64,000 nt of DNA from Takakia lepidozioides (lineage: Eukaryota; Streptophyta; Takakiopsida; Takakiales; Takakiaceae): the NCBI GenBank assembly GCA_030704615.1, contig CM060731.1:4278001-4342000 (forward strand), written 5' to 3'. The notes under the pieces are model-generated. The model saw nothing but the letters and a program-made list of their open reading frames with translations, was not told where the DNA came from and ran no database searches. Numbering within the stretch: position 1 is the stretch's first letter; each line of letters begins with the position of its first letter. The position numbers and the translations under genes were made by a program. This document shows, one piece after another, positions 56,511 to 64,000 of this stretch.

Positions 56511-57260
56511 GCCGAATTTGCATCCTGCATGTAAGTGGAATCCCGGATGGATGGAAATTCGGCGCCGAATTTCCATCCAGCAGGTAGGTGGAATCCCGGA
56601 TGGATGGAGATTCGGCGCCGAATTTCCGTCCAGCAGGTAAGTGGAATCCCGGATGGATGGAGATTCGGCGCCGAATTTCCATCCTGCAGGTAATTCGAAT
56701 ACCGGATGAATGGAAATCGGCGCCGAATTTCCATCAAGCACGTAAGCCGAATCCCGCATAAATGGAAATTCGGCGCCGAATTTCCATCCAGCAGGTAAGT
56801 CGGATGGGTGCCGTATGGATATTCGGCGCCGAATTTCCATTCGCCATGTATTTCTGAGCGTGGAATTACCTTCGTGCAGGTAATTCCCAGATGAGAATTA
56901 ACTTTGTGCAGGTAATTCCAATCGATGTGAATTCTTCGTCCACAATTACCTGCACGAAGGTAATTCTCATCTGGAAATACCTGCACGAAGGTAATTGTCA
57001 GCTGGAAATTACCTGAACAAAGTAATTCTCATCTGGAATTACCGCACGAAGTAATTCCACGCTCAGGATACGGCACCGGATTTCCATCCGCGCGCTTCCG
57101 AATTACCTGCATGAGGGAAATCTGGCGCACCGGGACCTGCGCGGATGGAAATTCGGCGCCGGATTTCCATCCGCGCGCTTCCGAATTCTGCATGAGGGAA
57201 ATTTCCTCCGCCGCCCTACCTGAGCGGATGGAAATTCGGCGCCGGATTTCCATCCGCGCG
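56510..57260. repeat. Palindrome array, units of about 61 bp centred on AATTCGGCGCCGAATT
   Basis: At least six units between 56510 and 56850 carry GAAATTCGGCGCCGAATTTC, a perfect 20-bp palindrome, spaced by CATCC(A/T)GCAGGTAAGTGGAATCCCGG-like linkers. From 56860 to 57060 a related set repeats CTGCACGAAGGTAATT on both strands. From 57070 to 57260 the core becomes GGAAATTCGGCGCCGGATTTCC-like with CATCCGCGCGCTTCC. The whole block stands between the divergent transposase and P2 genes. Confidence 0.88.
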
Positions 57261-58200
57261 GCTTCGAATAACTGCATGAGGGAAATCTGGCGCCCGCCCT
57301 ACCTGCGCGAGCCGGAATTCCATCGTGCAGTGCCTCGAAATTACCTACCTCTACGTTGGAAATTCCGGGATGTTTACGTCGATTTTCATCCGACATGGAG
57401 GGCTTCATCCGACATTAATTGCGCAGTTGGGCAATAAATGTCGACGGCCGTCGGTTATTATTGGGCTGGCGACGCATGGCTTCCTGGACACGTACCCTAA
57501 ATCTCATGCTAAACTTGGCTTAAACATGGTATTCCAGGCATGTACCCCCCCAAAAAAGGGAGATCTCTTTGGCTGGGACTTATGCCGCCTGAAGGGCGTG
57601 GCTCTCCTGAGAGAGACCTCACATCCAGACCGCGGCGGAAGTTGAAAGCTCTGTACTACGGACGACGGCCAATCTCTCGCATGGCCAAACTGAAGCTCCA
57701 GCAGGAGATTCCGTGTCTTGCTCACAAACTGCGCCAACTGAAGCCGAGTACTCTCAGGCAAGCCACTTCTGCTTTCGGTTGTTCGATTTTTTTTGCTTTC
57801 GCTTTGTTTTGCATCTTCATCCTGGCTTGCTGTATGAGTGAACTTTAGATAGTTGAGTGAACCTTAGATTGTTTGCAATGCGTGTGCAAATCCGGCAGCT
57901 CTGGAGAAGCTGCTTGTGCATGTCATTCTTACGCAATTGGTGCATTTTGTTGTGTTCATTGTTGTTGCATGGCTCTCCATACTTCCTAAACTTGTTATGT
58001 TTTCATTTTTGCTACATGATTGTTGCTATGGTGATTGCGCTGCTCATTGCGATGCCGTGTTTTGCACCGATGTTGGTTTTCACGATTTTTGTCAATGACA
58101 GAGTGACGACGAGCCCGCACGCTGGTGGTATTTATCATCGACAGCTCCAACTCATCGCATGTTTGAATCGCCCAACTTGGGCGAGAGGGCAAACTTAAAC
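57261..58200. other. Upstream region of locus P2
   Basis: No named coding exon is seen. Short plus-strand frames (for example AKLKLQQEIPCLAHKLRQLK near 57690) might be 5' exons of P2 but match nothing I recognise. A T-rich stretch with ordinary intron-like composition follows at 57780-58100. Confidence 0.35.
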
Positions 58201-61200
58201 CTTTTGTTGGTGGACGGGAGGACTTGCAACGAGATTACGACAGAGTAGGCATTGGGGAGTTGGTGCAGGCGGCATGGCAGGTGAAGGGCGTGAGGGACAT
58301 GAGGACAGCAGATCCGGCAATGGAGGTTGTTCATGCACATGCAGTAGGGCCCGCCCACGCAAGAAAAAGAAGAAAGCTAAGCACATGCAATCCCGGCGAG
58401 AGAGCCGTCACGGGCTGTGGAGGGGGGAGTGAGCAGCGCGCGCGAGGGGTGTCAGTTCGCCTCAATCAAAGGTGGTCGTCTTGAGGGTCCCCTGTGCTAG
58501 CTAGTAAGAAGAAACAGAAAGCCCGTGAGAGGGCAAAAGAGAGGGCAAAAGAACAGACGAGACAGAATGCTAGCCAGGAGGAAAGACAAAAGGCAGCTGA
58601 AGAGGCCAGGGTGCCCAAATGACAGATGCCAATGTAAAGCGAGGACCCACAGAGACGTGGATCCCTACAAGACACACAGAGAGGCAGTAGCACACCGGTT
58701 AGACCATCGCGGGCAAGAGCAGCCCCCGAAATCCCATACGGTGGAGAGTGGAGGAGAGGATAGAACCTGAAAGAGCACGGATTGTGCAAGTTCGAGGTGA
58801 AGCAAGGAGAGGGCAGTAGAGACGACGAGAGTGCTGGAGGTGGTTTCGCAGGTGGAGACCCTGTTGAGGAGGACGACATGGAGGTTTCTGACCAGGAATG
58901 ACATCCTCCGGACATCCCAGGCCCCAAAACCCGGAGCATACAGGTGGATTTGGCGGTCCTGGTGGGCTGCCGGAAAACCCTCTGCAGCAGACGTCATGTC
59001 TGAGGCGGATATGAAGTTGGCCGCTGCCAAGATGTTGGAGGCAACCCACAGCAACATTGGCAGGGTGCTGGGGGCATGGTGTACCCGGCCAAGCTTCGAA
59101 TTCCCCTTGCCGCTTGGTGTCATTGCAGGTGGTGAGACCTGCCCTCCCAGGCGATATCGACAAGCTGAAATTCTCTTTCCGGGATGGATACTCGAATGGA
59201 ATCTGCGCCTTTACGTTTCCATTGAGAACGACCACGGAGGATCCCGTGCCCACACTCCGAGTGAGGTGGACAAATGGGGGCCCCATTGGCAAACGCGAAA
59301 TGAGGAGTTCGAGAGATCGATTGCTAGTGATCCTCTTTTCCAGCACATGTCCGGTAAAGATGTTATACGTGTGGGACGGCAATCATCGCCTCCTGGCATG
59401 GATGGAGCACATGCCCAAGCACCCCAACGATCTCGATTGGCATTTCGCCGTCGATTGTGTTGTCCTGAAGGTTGCGGGGCCCAAAGATCGCAGTCTTCTC
59501 AAAGCTGCAATGGCCGACATCAACTCGTAGCTACAACCCCTCTCGCTTTTGGACTTTGAATTTGGAAGTCATTTCATTGCGAATCCTCATATATGATGAA
59601 AATTTCCCATTTCAGTATTGTTTGATAGAAATGTGGCACTGCAGGGGTGACTGAGAATGCCTTCATTGCCACCAACTTGTCCCATATGCTCTTCCGAGTG
59701 AAGGATGTGGGAGGAAGCAGGGGGTGCAAGAGTTTGCCAATTCCCTCAGGCCGACCTCCGCGCAAGTCGGAGGCAAAGGCAGACAGAACCTGGTATAGGC
59801 TGAGCGTTGACGCCATGGTGGACTACATATTTCGGGTAAAGTCCTGACAGTTTGTTGAGTAATTGTCTCTCCTCCCCAATAGAAGAAATTGTGTGTTGAG
59901 CAGGATCTCTAATCTTATGTGCGCCTTTTCGACAGACGAAAATACAGCAGGATTTGGCACATGCGCGGAGGTTCTACATGGAGTCAGAGGAGAAGAATCA
60001 AACCCTCCCGAACTCGAATCGTATGTCAAAGCTGCGGAGGTGAGGGCCCGCATAAAGTACAAGTCGCGGATGGTAAAGTACGTGGCCATAGCTGATCCCG
60101 CCCTTGGTGCCCGACTTTCTGGTGGAGGTGGGGAAGCACTACTCTCGCGCTCTGAAGCCCACGATGACAGGGAGAAGCTCCATCGTTCTAGCCACATCCT
60201 GTGTGGATTGAAAACAGAAAGGTGATACATTCTTAACAAAATTGTGGTATGCAAACGCCTTTTTGTGGTGTTTGGCGCTTACGAATATGCTGGGTGGTGG
60301 ACAGACCCGGTGGCCTCCAAATCTGGAATGGTTCCCAAAGTACCAGGGACATGTGGAGCTTCCCCAACGGACAAAACTCTTGACCCCACATTCGACATGT
60401 GATGAACCGCATGACATGGTGGTTTAGGTACAATCCCACGCTCGTTTGGGGCTTCTACTCTAGTAGGGGGTGGATTCATTGTATTTTTGAGGAAAGCGAT
60501 CTGATGGACAATCTCCACAGGTGACGACGAATGCGCAAGAGCAGCTGGACACACAAGCACATCAGTTCAAGATGGAGATATCTCCTGCAGAGAGAGCCTA
60601 CGTGACTATGTGACGAGGTACTTTCTGCTCTACAAAACCAACCTATTCTTTCGGGAGATAGCAGATGCTCGCCGGAGCCACGAGTTCACCGCCCAGCCGA
60701 ACGCGGACAAAGCAGCAATGCGCCTTCTGTACAGGTACCTACGCGCTGCTTTCTTTCAAGTCCTGCATTTCAGGATGTTAGAGGCCTCAGTGGTGTTAGG
60801 GAAAATGGCGCCGATTTCCAGTCAGGGCTCCGAAAATGGCAAAGTCCTAGAGGTTGGCCCGGAACTGGAAATTCGGCGCCATTTTCCAGTTCCAGGCCCT
60901 ATTGCCGTCCAGGGACTTAGCCATTTTCGGCCTAAGTCCCTAGTGTGGCTGGCCCGGAACTGGAAATTCGGCGCCGTTTTCCAGTTCTAGGCCCTATTGC
61001 CGTCCAGGGACTTAGCCATTTCGGGCTAAGTCCCTAGGGTGGCTGGCCCGGAACTGGAAATTCGGCGCAGGTTTTCCAGTTCTAGGCCTATTGCCGTCCA
61101 GGGACTTAGCCATTTTCGGGCTAAGTCCCTAGGGTGGCTGGCCCGGAACTGGAAATTCGGCGCCGTTTTCCAGTTCTAGGCCCTATTGCCGTCCAGGGAC

Positions 61201-63966
61201 TTAGCCATTTTCGGGCTAAGTCCTAGGGTGGCTGGCCCAGAACTGGAAATTCGGCGCCGTTTTCCAGTTCTAGGCCCTATTGCCGTCCAGGGACTTAGCC
61301 ATTTTCGGGCTAAGTCCCTAGGGGTGGTGGCCCGGAAACTGGAAATCGGCGCCGTTTTCCAGTTCTAGGCCCTATTGCCGTCCGGGATGACTAGCCATGT
61401 TCGGCTAAGTCCTAGATGGCTAGCCCTTGAGTGGAATGAATTCGGCGCATATTCCAGTTCCAGGCCCTATTGCCGTCCAGGGACTTAGCCATTTTTCGGA
61501 CCTCATTGTGTTTTTCATGAATGCAGGTACTGTAAGTTCTCGCTTTTGGAGAAAGGTCATCTGTCTTTCGAGCCACCATTCTTCCTGGCATGGAGGAACC
61601 CTGGGCTGACTCCATGTACACTGACGATATTGTGAAGGAGTGGCATCTGGAACATTTGCGTGATTGCCCTTGGTATGGGACCTTCCGCCCGGCTCGCTCG
61701 ACCCATCCGAGTTTCAATTGAAGCTGGATGCTGAATTCCGACGAAACCGGGCTCCGCTGCCTCCGTTGGGTGCAAAAGAGGCAAAAGCGCTTGCGAACTC
61801 CAGGAAAGCGGTAGGGTAGAGCTTGCTCAGGCAGGAATTCAGGGAGAAATTGCATGAGAAGAGTAAAGGTCAAAGGAAAAGGACAAGGAAACAGGTGACT
61901 GCAGTAACACCCAAAAGAAGAAAACCATCGGGGCATCGGAGGAGGCGCAGGAGGGACCAAGAGAGTGACTCCGACGCCGATTTTGTTCAAGGTCCTGCGA
62001 CTGCTGTTGCTCCTACCCAGTCCGGTCGTCCGGGTTCCAAGTCAGTTCGGGTGGGACTGGCTCTGCCAAGAAGTTGGCATTTGAGGGCGAGCCTACACGG
62101 CGGTATTCGGCGGTGACGTTTACGCACAGGCCAAAGCTAGAACCTCCAACCATCATCCAATGCGTCAATGAGAGCTTCCTTGACGCTCTCGCTGCCAGGG
62201 CGAAGAAGGTGGCACACAACAAGTCTCTGGCGGAGCAGAAGGGGAAAGCCAAGAAGAGGGCTGCCGGTACAGAGCCTAAAGACACCCCTGGTTTTGAAGC
62301 CATGATGGAATTCTTCACGGCTGTGAGCACGAATTGCAAGAGCACTCGGGGGGGGTTGAGGTGGAGAGAGCTTGCGACACATGATTCTCCTCGACATTCC
62401 AGATGGGGAGCTGCTGGAGGGCCTGGATGGTGGCCCACCTGGAACAGGTTTACTGAGGACTACTGGAAAGCCGGGTTTGGGCTGGCGGGGATGCTTCTGG
62501 ATGACGGTGGATGTGTGGGGTCCTTGCCACGAGAGGGAAGACCACAGAGAATGCGGTGGCAAGGTGGACACCGAAAAGTTGTCACCCCGGTCCTCCTCAG
62601 AAAATGGTTCTGCATCAGTACGCAGGGGGTTGCGAACAGAGGGCCAAAGTGTAAGTATCAATCTATTGCATTCACTTCATATTGTGGTGTATGTTAAGTA
62701 GACCCTGGAATTGATCCCTTCTTTGTTGGATGTGCAGACATTGGTGTTTGAGCATATTGCTTTGTGAAGAGAGGGTCTACGTTCAAATTCCGCAACGACG
62801 GTCGTCTTGTTGATGCCGCTGTGGACCCTGTAACCTACGATGTCCTCTACAACTATGTGCCCCCACTCTAGTATGCCGAAGGACACAGAGACAGGCAAAC
62901 CGTGGCGGTATGCTCGACGGTCCAAGCCCGGTGTTGCTGGAGGGGGTTTGCTTGGAAAGTCTGCCGGTCTACTGGAGGGGGGGTCTGGCCAGTCTGCTGG
63001 AGAGGTGCTGGTCCGCTCGTCGGTCTGTTGGAGGGTCTGCCCAGTCCGCTAGAAGGTTCGCCATGGTAGATGAACAAAGACTTATGCGGCACGGGTAAGC
63101 CTTCACGTGCTCAGTTTGTCCCCTGGCCCCATTGCAATTGCATGCCGCAAGCTATTAACCGCCCGCTTTGTTCCTCAGGTGCTTCAATGTGGGCAGGGAC
63201 GTTGTCCGACAGGCATGTGTTCGCCTTCGAGCCAGATACTGCCCTCCACAACTCGGAACTTGCAGCGGCTGAACGTCTGCCGAAAGAGGAAGAGGCATCC
63301 TCGGAGGATGAGGAAAAATCCGAGAAGGAGCAGGGGGAGGAAGTTGGGATCGAGGCCGAGGAGCCCCCGGTTTACGAGTGAGTGGTGGCATTGTAAGTTG
63401 CCTCCAGATTTTGTGAGGCACCTCCCTCCGCTCTCTTATTTCATTGAAAACCATTTCTGCTTGTGCTGGTATTGACATTCTTGAAGTGGATTTGTTCTTA
63501 CTGTAGGATGCCAAGTACTGCCGGAGGGACGTCTACACCGGAGTTCATGGGCAGGAGGAACGTGCCTTTTTTTGCCAGGGGGGATTTCATGCCTAGTCCA
63601 GAAAGGGAGTACATCCTTCCTACTTATGCTGCCCGGCTTGCTTCGGTGTCCATTAGGAGGTGTTCCGAACGTAGTCGTGTACAGCAGATTTTAGACGAGG
63701 CAAGCCTCAAGAAAATGAAGATGAGGGAGGAGGCAGCAGCTATTAGAGCCCGTCGGGCTCGTAGATTTGTGTTGGATTCTGCTGAGGAAAGTGGGGGAGA
63801 AGACGCAGAAGATTCCCAGGAGGTGAGGTGGACAGTCCCCCAAGGAGAGGACGGGATTTTTGAGAGGCATAGTGGAACTGATGCATCACAGAGCTCGGAG
63901 GATGAGGGGGATGAGGGGGATGAGGAAGAAGGTGGGGCAAGTTCCTCGGAGGGTGTAGGAGAGTAG
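58200..63966 (+). pseudogene. Locus P2: ParB-like and DNA methyltransferase-like protein
   Basis: P2 is a paralogue of P1. A charged N-terminal part (58500-58900) precedes MLEATHSNIGRVLGAW, AKLRIPLAAW and, after a one-base slip, VVRPALPGDIDKLKFSFRDG and KMLYVWDGNHRLLAWM (DGNHR 59375-59389), matching P1 over about 120 residues. Further exons follow (59644-59830, 59936-60060, 60430-60760), then, past a repeat-bearing intron, a basic nuclear-type stretch (KRRKPSGHRRRRRRDQ), FLDALAARAKKVAHNKSLAE and ILLDIPDG (motif IV position, 62393-62407), with EDYWKAGFGLAGMLLDDGG after a frame change. Motif I is DLCGTG (63079-63094), split by an 84-bp intron at the same point as in P1 and followed by ASMWAGTLSDRHVFAFEPD. 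The tail is acidic. The stop is at 63964-63966. Several frame changes suggest decay. Exact exon borders are uncertain, and function is inferred. Confidence 0.58.
60790..61495. repeat. Array of about 94-95-bp units inside locus P2
   Basis: Seven units begin near 60861, 60956, 61050, 61145, 61239, 61334 and 61429. Each has GGAACTGGAAATTCGGCGCC, TTTTCCAGTT..AGG.CCTATTGCCGTCCAGGGACTTAGCCATTTTCGGGCTAAGTCC as a series of short inverted repeats (GGAACTGGAAA/TTTCCAGTTC around GGCGCC; GGACTTAGCC/GGCTAAGTCC). It lies between P2 exons, so it is probably intronic. GGACTTAGCCA..TTTTCGG links it to the array at 51.6-51.99 kb. Confidence 0.9.
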
Positions 63967-64000
63967 TGCCCATTCCGGCTATGACAGTTAGAACACACTT

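Noticed and set aside
55866-56986. Long frames rich in Arg, Ser and Pro over the palindrome array
   Set aside because: Open frames occur on both strands because the repeat unit is a palindrome with a length close to a multiple of three; the encoded peptides are simple repeats (ME.RRRISI) without domain features.

Overview
The window looks like nuclear DNA from a repeat-rich streptophyte (a plant or a charophyte-type alga). One recognisable host gene is present: the 5' half of an RRC1/SR140-type U2 snRNP-associated splicing factor at the left edge, split by many small GT-AG introns. I lean towards a large, transposon-swollen non-seed-plant or Chara-like genome, but the species cannot be fixed from sequence alone. 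Nearly everything else is transposon, much of it nested and decayed. There is a 500-base N gap at 6018-6517.

Layout. 1-3042: RRC1-like gene (minus strand) with a tRNA-derived SINE in one intron. 4639-6017: 3' part of an L1-type LINE (minus). 6518-9482: decayed SWIM/MULE-like transposase, copy 1 (plus), with its element end near 10.33 kb. 10.46-14.37: CACTA TNP2-like transposase (minus), facing away from a Ptta/TNPA-like gene at 14.7-17.82 (plus). 18.03-20.39: 5'-truncated LINE (plus). 20.39-27.64: Gypsy element G1 (minus), followed by a second LTR-gag unit G1b (27.64-30.77) that interrupts transposase copy 3 (30.77-31.86, minus). 32.66-40.06: locus P1 (plus), a decayed gene with a ParB-like domain and a DNA-methyltransferase-like C-terminus, with a hairpin satellite of 23 units (33.18-35.83) inside it. 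40.74-45.41: Gypsy G2 (plus) with a PHD finger after its integrase. 45.41-45.84: LINE endonuclease fragment. 47.47-51.37: Gypsy G3 (minus), with a long pol ORF and a second RNase H-like module. 51.37-63.97: the best-preserved copy of the unusual DNA element. It holds transposase copy 2 (minus, 52.13-55.6) and, pointing away from it, locus P2 (plus, about 58.2-63.97), a paralogue of P1, with arrays of GGCGCC-centred palindromes between and around them.

Main discovery candidate. At two places the same order recurs: a SWIM-type MULE-like transposase on the minus strand, a palindrome or hairpin array, then a divergent ParB-like plus methyltransferase-like gene on the plus strand. The outer ends seen at three places share a GCTCA(T/C)G(A/G)AATAG motif reading outward, preceded by clustered GCTCA(T/C)G repeats, as expected of terminal inverted repeats. 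I infer a DNA transposon of more than 12 kb that carries its own ParB-methyltransferase-like protein and arrays of palindromic sites. Sequence directly supports the homology of P1 and P2, the DGNHR motif, the methyltransferase motif I and its shared intron, and the arrays. The function, and whether one element carries both genes, are inference.

Most genes here are broken by stops or frameshifts. The exceptions are the RRC1 exons, transposase copy 2 (one in-frame TGA) and the G3 pol ORF (one in-frame TAG).
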